A stretch of DNA of 64,000 bases, taken from the NCBI RefSeq assembly GCF_001653235.2, contig NC_035790.1, positions 2,666,001 through 2,730,000 on the forward strand, read 5' to 3'. The notes beneath the pieces are model-generated. The model was not told where the DNA came from, did no database searches, and saw nothing but the letters and a program-made list of their open reading frames with translations. Source of the stretch: Pochonia chlamydosporia 170 (Eukaryota > Ascomycota > Sordariomycetes > Hypocreales > Clavicipitaceae). Positions 26,746 to 39,251 of the stretch are shown here, in pieces (positions within the stretch are counted from its first letter, which is position 1; each line of letters opens with the position of its first letter). Made by a program: the position numbers and the translations under genes.

Positions 26746-29700
26746 GATGTCGTGACGGTTGACATGTTTAGGCGGAGTGAAGTCGCTGATGTGATTCGCC
26801 CATCAAGGTTTATGTTTAATGAGATTGAAGAGACTTTAAGAACTACGTCTGGGGATTGTCTTTCATTTCGTACGAATAATCCTACCTATTATGTTGGTAT
26901 CGCATTGATTGCATATCGGTTCCTCGAATCCGGTTTGACACGGAGGTGCTCCGGATGGATGTGGGGCAAACCCGATGGAGGTGGTCGCTAAGGATTGACG
27001 CGCAATATCTTCGTAAGCTGACCACAGTCGGCTTATGGTGCCCAAGTACGTTGGTGCTGTATGCCTTGGACACAATCCGGGTAAAATGAATACCCTACAG
27101 GCTTCTTGTGGGAAGTCGAATTCTCCACCCGCAATATCAAGATCTGTAGGACCCAAGGAACTCCTACACCGATACCAGCAAGAACGTAGCACGGATCCGC
27201 TCATTCGCAACGGCACCAAGCTGCATGTCTTCAGAAACGGCGCTCTGCCTGTGTCTTGAGCATAAACAAGGGTAGTGCTCTTGTGCCTGGCATCCATGCC
27301 CGAAGAATTGTCACCACATCCGCCCAATGGCCCGTAAACCGGGATATCATGGTATCGCACCGCCATTCCCTTGCTTGTCTAGTATTAGACAATGTATGAT
27401 GCACTAGGTGCGGTGTAGATGCCGTGTGTTGATTTTAAGGATTGAGACATGCGCCAGCGCCCGTGACAGCTCGTATATGCGTTGCTATATCGGGACCATA
27501 TGCTCCGTTGTTGGTAGAAGCGCACCGGTGAAATTACCGCCTAGGTTCCAACTTGAGCAAGGAAACGCCCTGATTCGGTGAAGCCTCTACGCAGTCAAGC
27601 CGGATTAAACTCCGGGCCTGTCGCGATCCGATATGGCGCAATGGGCGCATCTCAATGGTGAGCACATGGCTGGTTTTGGGCAAACCTCATGTTTCTTCTT
27701 TGATTGGACGAACACCATCTGGGATAGTTGGTCTTCCCTTGGCAAAAACAAAGACAACAAATTGTTAGTTGGTTAGATCTTGATCAGGGAACTTTCATCT
27801 CTGAACGTCAGGAATGCGGTGTGGCCAACAGAAGTAAAGCGAGACAGGCGTTGAACTAGCAATCCAAGTCAGAGTCCATGTCTCATGGTTGCTTGATGTT
27901 TGCCAAAGTTGAACATGGATGACGGGGTGAAGAATTCATCAGGTTGACCATGGGTGAGAAATAATTTAGGTCAACAATAAGAGAATATCTGGGTCGCCTT
28001 CAAAAGTATTGATTTCAATGCGTCTTTCAGAGTCGTTGGAAAAGAATGAAGTGTTGATAGAGCACGAGATGCTCGAGGTTGAATGTGGGGCGAGAGCCAT
28101 TACATAAGCAGGCTGAACCAGTTTCAAGGCCAAAATTTTCACCAGACTAGTTTCCATCTTTCTCCCTTCGCATCTCCTGGAATTTCGCTCCAACACGTAG
28201 CAATCGCCCAATCAAGCGATGTCATCGATGGACGTGCTTCCAGATATACCGGCTTCTTTGCTCCGGGTTGCCATGTCTAATCAAACGATGAACCACCATG
28301 GATATCGGGTGTCAAGCGGCACATCTCGCCATTGATTGATTTGGGGCGAGCTCTGGGCAATCATCCCGTTTTGCTGGGAAGTTGCCGGGTTCAGAGTGAA
28401 GCCGAATCAGGTAGGTTCTATGCATGCCATCGACGACATGGCTGGAGTGATGTGCGATTATTCTTTCTTTTTGTTTTGCAACGGCATATGTGTGTACAGC
28501 GGTGGGCTCTCTCTGTGCTCCAACTGCTGAAGGATGAATTTCAACGTGCCAAGACTAAAACATCCCCATCATTACCAAACACCGCTGCTCTTGATTCTCT
28601 ACGGACTCTGGTGCATGAAGATGGGGGTACATTTTGCTCATTATTGATCATGTTTTGTGTCGAAACCTTCAGTGACATTCGATGCGCTTTTGATTCTTCA
28701 GCTTCAGCGCCACAAAATCGGCGCTTTTCAACTCGAAACATTCCCATTGATCGTCTCTGACGGAGCCACAATTCGGTTCGCCGCATTCTAGCCACAATCG
28801 CGCCAAGTGTCGAATTATGCCATGTTAATTGGACGCGAATTGATGGAAACCCAAACAAGATGTGTCCTGTGGGCTATTCCAGAGATGGGCAATTCGCCGT
28901 CCGCATCGGGTTTTATTATTGAGGAGCTAATGCAACTGAGCCAGTCACGGCTGAAGGCAAAGGCGGAGGTTGTGCAACGTGCTGCATCACAATTCGGCAA
29001 CTCGAATGGTTGCTCAGCTCGATAACAAGGGACCTTTCTAAAATGGGTTGAGATGACTTCAATACAACTTGTGAAAGCCGGATGACCCGCCAAAAGTGTG
29101 GTGGCATACAGAGACACCGCTGCTCACCTCCAACACTTGAGGCCACGGACCTCATCTAGATAGTCGGAGCCGTTCTGTTCTGTGCAGACATGGACGTGAC
29201 AGAACCTACCAGCCGGTACGGAGTTCGGAGTAGCCACATCCAATTCTTCGGAAATCAGGCAATCGAAGACAAGAACCATGCCCATGAGGCTCCTTTTGAC
29301 CATAGTTTCAGCCTGCGAGTCCACCCAGTGGATGTTCCTCCACCACGATGGAACAGGCTGAGTCGACTGGGACTGGGATATTGGTGTTGAGCAGGGCAAG
29401 GTTGGTGGTTGCAGAGGGCGTTTTCCATTCACGCAACAATCTTGCCAACATAACGACAAGCCTAGTCCCAGAATGACACCATGGTCACCGCCTAGGCGGG
29501 TTAGCCTTGGGACCATGACGGCCGAGTCAGTGTCAGACTAATCAAGAAGAAACCGCTTGGCCTTTGGTTAACGTTTTGGTGGAGAACTGGTCAAAGATTC
29601 TCTCAATTTTTTCTGCTCAACTGCTCAAAGGTACTGGCAGAAAGTGACGTGAGAGCTGTGGCCGACTTTGTGATGAGACATGGCCATAACAAGATCAGAG

Positions 29701-32700
29701 AGAGATGGCCAAAGATTGGCGCCGCCCAGGCGTTGTGGTTGACAGTAAGCTGCAGCACAAAACTCACAATTGCTCCAGACATGGCGGTCAGCAACCAACA
29801 CAAGCTCAGCAGTCAGGAACAAGACCAAAAGCCGTCAGGGCGATAATGAAATATTCAGCCACAATTGATATGGCACGCGGGTAGAGCTGTGTTGTCACTG
29901 CGAAGCGGGCCGCCACGTATTGGAATATATGGGGAACCACAACGGCCGTGGCGGCATCGGGCTTGCATTTTGCCCACTCGGGATTTCCTCTTGGCAGAGC
30001 TGAAATTGGTAAGAATGCAACCGGTTCACGACGGAGTGAGGAGAGGTGAGTGATTGTGGACATTGCCATTTGAAATGTGGTGTTGTCACCGCTTAGCCAG
30101 TTGAGGGTTATTAAACGGGTGTGTGATGGTCATCCCTGGGCGGTGCTGCCCAATGAAGCTGATATGACAACAGCAGTCCATGTTAGCAGACTTGGTGGAC
30201 TTGGTGCGCTTGTTCATTGTCGATTGATTGCCGACCACTCCGTACGGAGGCAAAGAGGCGAGTCTCGCCCCGGTAGTGAGCTTAAAACACCAACTGGATG
30301 ACACTTGCATGAAGTAGAGAGCTGCGGAGTACACCTCGCCGACAGGGTCACGGCGCCGCGACCATGGATGAGTTTGTCCAGAGTACTCTCGTACGCCCTG
30401 CGGCATCAAGAAGCCATCTCGTTTGATCTGCTGATGCTAATATGTAAGCTTTCGAAGTTTTGATGCACGTCACCAGGGCCAAGTCCGATGCCCTACATAT
30501 TTGGTCGCGACGATCAAAATAAGCCTCCCAGAGCACAAGAGAGCAGTCCGAGAATGCCGGAACCAGGGTTGACTTAGTAGACTCCCAACTCCGTAACTTG
30601 ACCAGACTGGTAACATGAGCTGAGCGGAAACGCCTAATCGCCCTAAGCGGATGCTGCGAACCCCAAACGAGGACAGTCGACAGGCTCTTGATGATCGCCT
30701 CCGACCCAGTCTTTGCCCATCGCAGGAGAAAACTCCACAGGTCCCAGCGCCACGTCCTCCACAAGACCTCGCTGGTGCCAGCCTCTGCCAGGAACAGGGG
30801 CCGATTGGAGTGTGCCTGAAAGAAAAAGAACAACTTTCCAACAGGGGCGGCCAGCCCTTTGACCCTCACGATTCTGGACAGATTGGGAACCCTGCAGTAG
30901 CGTGGAAGCATTGTGAGGCCGGCTGGGGCTGACGGGAGAGTTCTGCGATGCTTCGTAGTGTCACTAGCAGCTTTGAATGGTTTTGGAATGCCAACACCAG
31001 AGACAAATGGCAACGCCATCGGGGGCCATCGACGGGCGGCGGGAAATGCAAGTCCAATGTCCGTTCCACGAGTACGGAGTACGTAGGTAGTATATGCAAG
31101 GCCAACCAGAGACAATGATGCAAAACATGCCCGGCTGGTGGAGGGATGTGTCGTGTCTGTGTGATTGGGTATGGGCAAGGCCAAGGCTGGCCGATTGAGC
31201 CATGCCGCGATGCAGCCATTGCCATGGGTCCTCTGTAGAGAGGCAGAGATCATCTCGCCTTTTGTCTGTGCTTGCTTGGTGTGCACTTGGACTGTATGCA
31301 CCATGACCAGAGCGATTGTTGTTGTCAGCGACCAGACGCTCGGCCAAATGCGCATAGATAATCAAACGGAAAAAAGACGATGGACGCGGCCAAGACGCGA
31401 GCGAAGAGGGGCGAAAAAGAAACCAAGGCTAAATTGCATGAGCCAGACTAAATTGCCCATCCAGACCTCGCGCTGGTCTTGGATGGGAGATGCGAACGGG
31501 GAGGTGAGCAACTGAAGCCAAAATACTTTATTAATCATGGGGTGCGGCACATGGAATATGCAAATGGGTTGCGATCAATACCACCTCGTTCGTCCGTCTG
31601 TCTGTCTGTCTTGTCTGTCTGTCTGTCTTGTCTGTCTGAAGTGTCTGGCGGTCGGTCAGTCTGGCTGTCCTTTGTTCACTCAACTTGCCACCAGACCTTC
31701 TTGGCGTTTCCTTCTGAGTTTCTTTCCCTCTTTCTCTCCTTCTCCCACAATCTTCGCTGACGGCCGCTTTTACCTCCTCAACTCATCACTTCTCCAACAG
31801 GCAACAGACCAGAGCCCCATTAATAGCCATCGTCCCGTCCATCCCAACCCAAGCTTTCGTGCCAGACCCTTTTTATTCTCGAACTGTTCAGCCCCGGCAT
31901 TGCCTCAGAAAAGGGTCCAGTCTGGTCTGGTCTGGTCCGGTCCCTTCCCTGCCTTGTCGAACGAGCTGGGGTCCTTCCTCCGGAGATTCCGCCCATCCGT
32001 TCAGCCCATTGTCAGCCACGCCGTCAACGCAGCGTCACGGCCAAATAACAATTGAGCTTTCACCAGACGAGGCTGCTTGCCCCCAGCTTCAGGAAATAAA
32101 AACGCGAAAAAAACGCCATCGAATATACACTAGCATTGGGAAGCTACGGGCGTATAAGGTACGGCAACCAAGAAGGGCATAGCAAGACTTGGCAAAGGTC
32201 CTTTCTGGAGAGCACCAGGCTTGAGCACTTGAGCTTTGAATACCTTGAACCCCCTCCCCATAGACCAAACCACCGTGGCGTTCTCTCAGCTCCTTGTCAG
32301 CCCTGGCGGTGCTGAAAAATCTCCAGAAGCCCCTGCATAGCCTAATAAAAGGTCCATCGTCAAATCTCCTTGTCTGACTCGACTCCCTGACCACCAGGGG
32401 ACAACCCCAAAAAGACGTCACTCTCTGCAGTCTGATCAACTTGGGGGAGCACAGCTCATCTCCGGATCCCGAACATTGAATCGAAACCCAAGCTCGAACC
32501 GTGAGCCTTTTTTTGGCTGGCGTTTGCTTCACTCGTGACTGAGAAATACCACCAGACCACCACCCAAAAAAAGGATCAATTGACAATTCCCTTTTTCCCT
32601 TGCTCCGCCCAGTATTTTGCCCTTGTTCGCTTCCCCCCCGGTTGTCGATCTGAACTCTTGCGCAAAAGGTGGAGGGTGCAACAAACACTTGCCATTTCCC

Positions 32701-33184
32701 CCTCTCTTCACTTCCCCGAGAAGTCATCTTCTCCCTCATTCCTCCGTCCCTTCTCACTCATCAATCTCGCTCCATTGGCGCCCCTGATTAATTGGGTTGT
32801 TAATTAGGTTAGTTGTCTCGAAAAAGAACGGGCCTTGGAAAGGAACACAATTGACTTGTTGGGCCGCCCGTTTGATGCTTTGTGCATTTTAGTTCTTGTT
32901 CTACAGACTCTTTTTTTCCCCCAACCCTCTGCAAGCATCGACGACGACTATTCTTCTCTGCGGGCCAGAGACGGAATAAAACAAGAAGAGAGAGGATCGA
33001 GGGAAGCAATGGTCTGCTAAACCGGTCACTTCCTCTTTTTACTTTGCCCCGTTGCCTCTCCTCCCATTTCCCACCCACGGCGGCCACGTCTTTGTGCAAA
33101 ACGGGTTTGTGAGGTACATTCTTTTCTGGCTGCTCTTTTGCATTTTTCAAAGCAAGAGGGCGAGAAGATTGGCCGGTGTGTACC
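26746..33184. other. Gene-poor region with long DUF1765 leader (6.4 kb)
   Basis: No gene could be supported. Frames at 26863-27366 and 30348-31355 (minus strand) are open but show no family resemblance, no low-complexity bias and no domain motif. TACGGAGTA-like sites lie at 29217, 30236 and 31073. From about 31590 the sequence becomes pyrimidine-rich with GTCT repeats and CCAGACC/GGTCTGG clusters, and this continues to the DUF1765 start, suggesting a long promoter and 5' untranslated region. No transposase or reverse-transcriptase remnant was seen. Confidence 0.5.
31590..31640 (+). repeat. GTCT-type simple repeat
   Basis: Runs of TCTG/GTCT interrupted by TTGTCTG make a low-complexity tract in the gene-poor DNA about 1.6 kb upstream of the DUF1765 start codon. 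Confidence 0.8.
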
Positions 33185-36100
33185 ATGGGCTCGACTGTTG
33201 TCATGGCCCCGACTCTGCAGCATTCACAGCGCCCACTTTCTACATCTGAGCTATTGAGCCCAACGGGCTCCCTCTCAGGTTCGACTTTTCAGCACAGATA
33301 TGATTCCGGTTCCTCCGCCTCAGCAGCTCGAAACAATGGGACAAGCGACCTCAAATCCTCGTCTTTGGGCGTAGTGGAGTTCGAATTGCCATCATTCAAT
33401 ACCGATTTCAAACTCGACACGTCAGTCTTTGTCAATGGTCAAAGAGAACAGCAACGGCCCGACAGCGAACCCAACTCATCGGCGTCTCTACATCCCGAGG
33501 TAGTCGAAGCTACCACAGGCACAACGTCTGAAGCTAAGCTGCCAAGACAAGCTTCCCTATCTCGAAGCAAAAGGACTTCACTGATTGATAGACCCCGGTC
33601 GTGGTTGATGCCTTCAAGCAAGTCTGCCAAGGAATTGTCGAATGTAGGTGACGAGAGGCCAAGACCAAGGTCAACTGTGTCAACACCACCACCACCACCA
33701 ACAACCACGACTACCCGGCGAATTGAACGAAGCCAATCGGGGGGAGGAGGCTCGGAAAGCTTTGCCAACTTTGCAAGACGCTCGTGGATTTCACGCTCAT
33801 CTCGGTCGCCCTCACCAAAGAATGCACCTGAACCACCTCCTGTCGATCAGCCACAGCCACGAGACGGTGAGCCGTCAGTAGCTCGCACAACCACTGCTAC
33901 TGCTGCCACCAAGATATCCAAGTCGCCACCACAGCGGCTGCAAATCATCACAACCGGCGACGAGGCGGCGGCACAAAAGCCCAAGCCATCAACAGACCCA
34001 TTGCTCAAACCACAGACTCCCGCAAAGCCGTTCACAAGAGCCACGTCGTACTTGTCCAAGATCAAGGGCAGACAGCAAAACACCTACCTCAGTCGGGACG
34101 GTGCCGAATCTGACAACAGCTGTGCTTCCTCAGCCACCAGCCTCAACCGCACTTCAAACAGTATCCGTACGAGCGCTTCCCAGTCCATCTGCAGTGATGG
34201 GAACACGAATACGCCCATTACCGATGAGTCGTGCACTGAGATGACGCCAAAGCTGCGTGACCCGCTGTGGTCAGCCTTTAAGACGCTCGATGTCGAAACC
34301 AAGGCCCTTGGCTCCAAGCAAACCGCTCACCGAGTGGCCCAAATTCACTCGACACTGCTGCCATTTTTGCGAAGCACGCAACATCACCCCTCAGCCAAGA
34401 CGATTGCCCTCGAAGACGTGGAACGACGAGCCATTATACTCAACAAGTGGTGGGTATCTCTCCTTGATATGCTCCATGGACAGCTGCAACAACCCATTCC
34501 TGGCATGGACCGCCCTGTGTTACTGGAAGCAGCGACAATGCTCATGATGAGACCCGAGTGGCGACAGGCAACGACTTACATGCAGCCGCTGGCCGAACGG
34601 TCACCCACGGAACGTGTGCGCTCACGATCATGGACGAATGCGTCTAGGTCGACGACAGATAGCTCCATTCACTCGGAAATGCTGGCCGAGTCAGCAGAGC
34701 ACAACGTTCGAACCATGTTTGTGACCAACCTCGTCAAGCAAATGGCCTACGTCGTGGACAAGATGTCGATGCGTCACGCGCCGCTGAGCCTGGTCAACTT
34801 TTCCGGAAAGACGTGCGCGTATGCCTTCTTCTTTGCACCGGGCGTGGCAGACGTTTTACTGCGGCTGTGGGGACTCACGCCCGAGCTCATCCGGCGAGCG
34901 GGTGCCGAGTTTGGGCTCCCCCGACGTGACGCTGGTGAGAGCGACGACATTATCGCCCTGTTCCCGCCCAAGCTGGGAACCTTTGGCTGGTCCTCGCCGA
35001 GAACCATATGGGACTCCCTCAAGAAGATCCCCAAGATGCCGCTGCTTGTGGCCAGGATTCCTTGGACCGGTCCCTGGGTGACTCGGTGGAAGGGCAGGGA
35101 CACTGACCTCTTCTTCATCTTTTGCAAGTATTTCCACGTCTTGGCGGATCAATTCATGCCTCCTGGACTGCCTCTTACCGAAAAGGCTCGATCGCCGGCC
35201 TTTGCCCTGGTTCATGCCCAGCTCTTGTCAATTGTGGACTCTACGATTCATCGTCACACCGGAATGGAGCCTGCGGCATACGCTCCCTTGATTGACTCGG
35301 TGAACGGAGCTGACTCGGCTCTGCCCATGGCCCTGCCGTCGGGTAATGCCGCTAAGGGAATGAGCGAGAATAGACTCGTCATTCTGCTCAAGGATTTCTT
35401 GACGGACGATGCCCCTGAGCTGGCGGGCGCCAAGCACACGTTTGCCGCAGCGTTTGCTGCCCTGATCAAGGCAGCTGCCAGCAAGACGTCGCTCTACGAC
35501 AACTCGGCGTGCTTTACGCTGTGCGACTTTTTGGAAGAGGTGTTGATGGTCTACCACGATTTTGAGACGCCGTCCGCCAGCTATGTCGATTGGCCCTTTT
35601 GGATTGAGGTCTGCAAACGCATGTCGAGCTCCATGAACACCATGTCGGAAGTGCGCATGCTCTCCTTTGTCTTTACCGTCTGGGACGCCGTAGCCAAGGA
35701 TTCTCGCAGAAAGGCTAATGTATGCCTGGAATGGCTGCTGACGGAACAGACGTTCAACGCCTTCTTCAATAATTGGTGTCCCATGGTCCGAGCCTACTAC
35801 CAGCGCCTCATTTGCTGGAGAATGTGTCGATATACCGGTGGATCCAACGAAATGGACATGAACATCTACCTCACGGCAGCGGCACGACTCAAGACCAACT
35901 GGGCGCATTACCTGTACTTGAAGCAGACCGCAGAAGAGCTCGGCAAGATTGGTCCCTCGACGGCGCCAATGTCCCCGGCCATGGGTAAGAAGTTTATGAT
36001 TATTCGCCAGGAGGCCACCAAGCCCAATCCGGGACTGTTTATGGGCTTCGACACGTTTGCGAGGCCCTCGTCGGCTAACCAGGCGCTCCCTGGCAGCGAA

Positions 36101-37024
36101 ACCCCGGAGACCAGCGGACTGGTTCGCGGCGACACCAAGAAGCGCTGGTCTCTGCTTGGAAAAGTGCTTGCCATGACATCAGGAGGCACCATTCAGCCCG
36201 CAGCCGTGGATGAATACGCGAGACCGGCAAGCTCGGTGGAAAGCGACACGGCCGGCCTGCGTCAACATCTGGCCGATCCGGCGCCGCTCATCACGGCATC
36301 CAACTCGGCTGGTCGACTGAACAAGGGCGCCACCCGTAAGGCCGCCGCTTCGGAGGACGGCTCTCTGGGATCGTCGCCAATCTATGATGAGCAAAAGTAT
36401 ATATTCAAGTTCGTCCTGAGCTGGCAGCAGAACCCCGGCCCTGCTCGTGATCGCGTCCTCACTCGACCACGTTTGCCCCTCTCAACACAGGCGCACATTA
36501 GCACAAAGAGCCGCCCCGTCCGAGCGGCCGCGACTTCTCTACCGCCGTCGTCACCCACCACGGCATGCCCTGCTGATGCCTCGGTACAGTCGCCGCCCGA
36601 GACACCCAAGCCGGTTCTCTGCCCCCAAGAAGACGATGTTGCGTCTCTGACCGCCTCTGTCGAGGAGTGGCTTCGCAACACACCCACGGGCAGCTCTGGA
36701 TTTGAGTCTCATGGTCGTCGGCGAGACAGCGTGGCCGAAAGCTGTGGTGCAACGTCAGGTGGAGCGTCGGCTCCAACGCCAGGCGAATCGACACGCCACG
36801 CCTCGCCTTGTGCTGGCGACAGCATCGCAGAGAAGTTTACAAGACCGGTCAAACCCGCCGGTATATATGCAAAGAACGCCGTGTACTGCGGTCGGGCACT
36901 TGCGGAATGGGCACAGGTCGTTTCCGAGTGCAACATTTTTGCCGAGAGACGTCAGGACGACGGTATTGAGCGGCTCGCCGATATCGAAGTCCCGTTTCTC
37001 GGTGTGGAGGGATTCCGTCGGTAG
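33185..37024 (+). CDS. DUF1765 (UPF0592) protein, 1279 aa
   Basis: This is a fungal protein of unknown function, classed as UPF0592/DUF1765. It is a single uninterrupted exon of 1279 aa starting at ATG 33185 (MGSTVVMAPTLQ). Residues 1 to about 350 are Ser/Pro/Thr-rich and disordered with a polyproline stretch. The conserved part starts near KLRDPLWSAFKTLDVETKALG and includes NKWWVSLLDMLHG, CAYAFFFAPGVADVLLRLWG, YDNSACFTLCDFLEEVLMVY and EWLLTEQTFNAFFNNWCPMVRAYYQRLICWRMCRY. The tail is again low complexity but ends in a conserved-looking YCGRALAEWAQVVSECNIFAERR. Some family members are called membrane proteins; I see only moderately hydrophobic stretches here, so that is unsure. It has an unusually long, repeat-rich 5' region. 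Confidence 0.9.
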   Translation: MGSTVVMAPTLQHSQRPLSTSELLSPTGSLSGSTFQHRYDSGSSASAARNNGTSDLKSSSLGVVEFELPSFNTDFKLDTSVFVNGQREQQRPDSEPNSSASLHPEVVEATTGTTSEAKLPRQASLSRSKRTSLIDRPRSWLMPSSKSAKELSNVGDERPRPRSTVSTPPPPPTTTTTRRIERSQSGGGGSESFANFARRSWISRSSRSPSPKNAPEPPPVDQPQPRDGEPSVARTTTATAATKISKSPPQRLQIITTGDEAAAQKPKPSTDPLLKPQTPAKPFTRATSYLSKIKGRQQNTYLSRDGAESDNSCASSATSLNRTSNSIRTSASQSICSDGNTNTPITDESCTEMTPKLRDPLWSAFKTLDVETKALGSKQTAHRVAQIHSTLLPFLRSTQHHPSAKTIALEDVERRAIILNKWWVSLLDMLHGQLQQPIPGMDRPVLLEAATMLMMRPEWRQATTYMQPLAERSPTERVRSRSWTNASRSTTDSSIHSEMLAESAEHNVRTMFVTNLVKQMAYVVDKMSMRHAPLSLVNFSGKTCAYAFFFAPGVADVLLRLWGLTPELIRRAGAEFGLPRRDAGESDDIIALFPPKLGTFGWSSPRTIWDSLKKIPKMPLLVARIPWTGPWVTRWKGRDTDLFFIFCKYFHVLADQFMPPGLPLTEKARSPAFALVHAQLLSIVDSTIHRHTGMEPAAYAPLIDSVNGADSALPMALPSGNAAKGMSENRLVILLKDFLTDDAPELAGAKHTFAAAFAALIKAAASKTSLYDNSACFTLCDFLEEVLMVYHDFETPSASYVDWPFWIEVCKRMSSSMNTMSEVRMLSFVFTVWDAVAKDSRRKANVCLEWLLTEQTFNAFFNNWCPMVRAYYQRLICWRMCRYTGGSNEMDMNIYLTAAARLKTNWAHYLYLKQTAEELGKIGPSTAPMSPAMGKKFMIIRQEATKPNPGLFMGFDTFARPSSANQALPGSETPETSGLVRGDTKKRWSLLGKVLAMTSGGTIQPAAVDEYARPASSVESDTAGLRQHLADPAPLITASNSAGRLNKGATRKAAASEDGSLGSSPIYDEQKYIFKFVLSWQQNPGPARDRVLTRPRLPLSTQAHISTKSRPVRAAATSLPPSSPTTACPADASVQSPPETPKPVLCPQEDDVASLTASVEEWLRNTPTGSSGFESHGRRRDSVAESCGATSGGASAPTPGESTRHASPCAGDSIAEKFTRPVKPAGIYAKNAVYCGRALAEWAQVVSECNIFAERRQDDGIERLADIEVPFLGVEGFRR

Positions 37025-37618
37025 TTTTGTCTTGACGTTGAGACGCCGGGGATACACTGCTAGTCGATTTGGGGGATAGTAAAGAAGAGTACACTTCTTA
37101 TTAATAGGGCATCGCGAGTCACATATACCCCTGCTGCGATTTGACGCCAAAAAGTCGAAACATTGTTATTGACAAGGACACGATTTGTCAATGTACGGGC
37201 TTCATATTTTTATTTGTTTGATTTACAGTCACATATCGGCGTTCCGGACACGGTTAGGATTTGATGCCGGCCACGACCTGGGATCTTGGTTGCATTTGGA
37301 CATTTTGGTCTGATTGGTTTGCCATTTTAAAATTTCATGTACTTGGGTCTGCAGAGGCGACGGATGGTTGAGTTTGTTTATTTGGTTGGCTGTTTTGCAC
37401 AGCAGTACACAGCACAGCGCACATAGTACCAGTGGTCTTGGACTAGATACCCAGAATGAATGCAGAATGACTTGACTTGAGTAAAGAGACAGTAGGTCTG
37501 AGCTGGCCTATGTGTCACCTTCCCTGGCTTCAACAGGAACAGGAAGGACTGTCAATCACGTTGTCAAACCTAGAGTCCACTCATACAACGTCGACAACCA
37601 CCTTCACGGTCCGTCAAC
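37025..37618. other. Convergent 3' spacer, DUF1765 / GFA gene
   Basis: No gene seen in about 600 bp; it is AT-rich and consistent with 3' untranslated sequence. Confidence 0.6.
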
Positions 37619-38338
37619 TTACTTTCCCAACGCGGCCCTCAGCTCAACCATGTAGTCCCCGCTCTTCTCCTTCAACTTGGCATACCGCGCCTTGCAGTCC
37701 TCGCGGATAAACTCATTCCTGTCCTTGTAGTACCACTCAAACTGGGGTTTGTCGTCTCCCAGCGTCACAAAGTCCCTCTTGGAGCGCGTAAAGATGTGAA
37801 CATCTGGATCAATCTCGTGCGCTGCGTCCAGCGTTCCCCCTCTGAGGTAGATGGTGTGCGGTCCCGCGTCGGCATAGTGCGTCCACAGGCCGGTATGGCA
37901 GACAGGACACTGGGCAATGGTGATGCCAATGGTGGACTCGGTCGGGAAGGTGATGAGCTCGACCTTGGGGTCCGGCTTGTCCTTGGTGTCCTCGGGTTTG
38001 GACTCAGTAGGCTCAGTCACAGCATCGGATTTCGCCGTGACGGGACCGCACCTGGTGTCCGAGAGCGTCAGCCGCGCAAAGGTCTCGTTGAAACTGGCAA
38101 AGGCGCCTCCTGGAGCTCCCTTTGAGCCTGGGATGGTGGGCTTCGCAGACGGGAGAAGCTTGAGCTCGTCTCTTTCAATGATGGCGTTGATGGCAAAGGC
38201 GCTGCCCAGCTCGCGCTGGCACGAGGTGCAGTGGCAGCAGTGGACGAGAAGGGGCGGCTGGTTGATTTGGTAGCGGATATGGCCGCAGGGGCACCCGCCT
38301 TGCATGGGGAAGATGTCTTTTTCAGAGTAGTGAGGCAT
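37619..38338 (-). CDS. GFA-domain (Mss4-like fold) zinc protein
   Basis: This is a single-exon 239-aa protein of the GFA/CENP-V family, whose founding member was named glutathione-dependent formaldehyde-activating enzyme; most fungal members have no proven reaction. Zinc ligands are visible: Cys in GGCPCGHIRYQI (about 15 and 17), CCHCTSCQRELGSAF and CPVCHTGLW. A low-complexity acidic/lysine insert of about 25 residues (TEPTESKPEDTKDKPDPK) splits the domain. The C-terminal TLDAAHEIDPDVHIFTRSKRDFV fits the family pattern. The extra C-terminal 40 residues are charged. It has no signal peptide. The gene stands alone, converging with DUF1765. Confidence 0.9.
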   Translation of the reverse strand: MPHYSEKDIFPMQGGCPCGHIRYQINQPPLLVHCCHCTSCQRELGSAFAINAIIERDELKLLPSAKPTIPGSKGAPGGAFASFNETFARLTLSDTRCGPVTAKSDAVTEPTESKPEDTKDKPDPKVELITFPTESTIGITIAQCPVCHTGLWTHYADAGPHTIYLRGGTLDAAHEIDPDVHIFTRSKRDFVTLGDDKPQFEWYYKDRNEFIREDCKARYAKLKEKSGDYMVELRAALGK

Positions 38339-39251
38339 GGTGGTGATGTGGGATGTATGAAAAAAGGCCGCGTGTGTCAGCGGAGAGACGTCTTATAGAT
38401 GAAGTTGGTGTTGGGCACGTTATGCTGGGAAATTGGTGTATCAAGAAAGGCGTATCAGTCCGTGTGAATTGTACTTGGGCATCCAGGGATAAAAGTTCAC
38501 AGGATGTAAAAGGATCAAGGTTTTCAAACACCGTGTACTGAAGAGGGCGTGCAAGGGTGTCTGGTCACTCCGCCACCTGACGAGGGACTGATCTGTCAGG
38601 AGTCAGCTTTTGTCCTGGCTGATGATGGAGCGGGGTTGGCGATGGATGACTGGTCGGCTGCTGTGGGACGCTGTTCTGTCCAGCCATTGAGAAGCGGCGA
38701 CGACGCCTAATTGGGAAGTTTTGCTTGGTGGGAGGTGGGGCAGCAGGAGGTGAGGTCTGACAGACAAGGAGGGAGGAGACTTGCGCAGCGTAGGACTACG
38801 ATGTGATGAGTTGGCATGCACTTGTCTCTATATAGATATGGCTTGTGAGGGATTATCGAGCCAGGGGAAGGGCAAGTTCGCGGTCATAATGAGCGTGTGA
38901 AACGCTTGTGTGGTTGGGGCCAAGGTGGTGTGCTGAAATCCCAAATTGAATGAAAATTCAGAATTGTGCCAATGGGTGGGATAGAATACGTATCATAGAT
39001 GTAATGTGCACATAAATTGCCTGTCAAGAATGAACCTGACCGTGCGTGATCTGAATGCCATGCCATGTTTTCCTTATCATTTTAAGTTCTTCAGACTAAT
39101 CTGTATCGGTCGACATACATGTTGCGGGGCCATCTTTGCATTGTAGATTTATCTCATGCTCTAACCTTCTTTATTGTCCCCAGTCAAATCCTCGGTAAAC
39201 AATATTTCCCAAGCTGCTACATGCATTGCATCTAAGGAGTTCAACCTCGGC
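38339..39251. other. Intergenic region (0.9 kb)
   Basis: No gene seen. It should contain the GFA gene promoter next to 38338 and a 3' region for the orphan gene that ends at 39252. Confidence 0.55.

Noticed and set aside
30348..31355. 335-aa minus-strand frame as a gene
   Set aside because: No domain, high Trp/Arg content and no supporting start context or splice structure; kept only as an unexplained open frame.
35228..35908. 226-codon minus-strand frame
   Set aside because: Antisense shadow of the DUF1765 gene.
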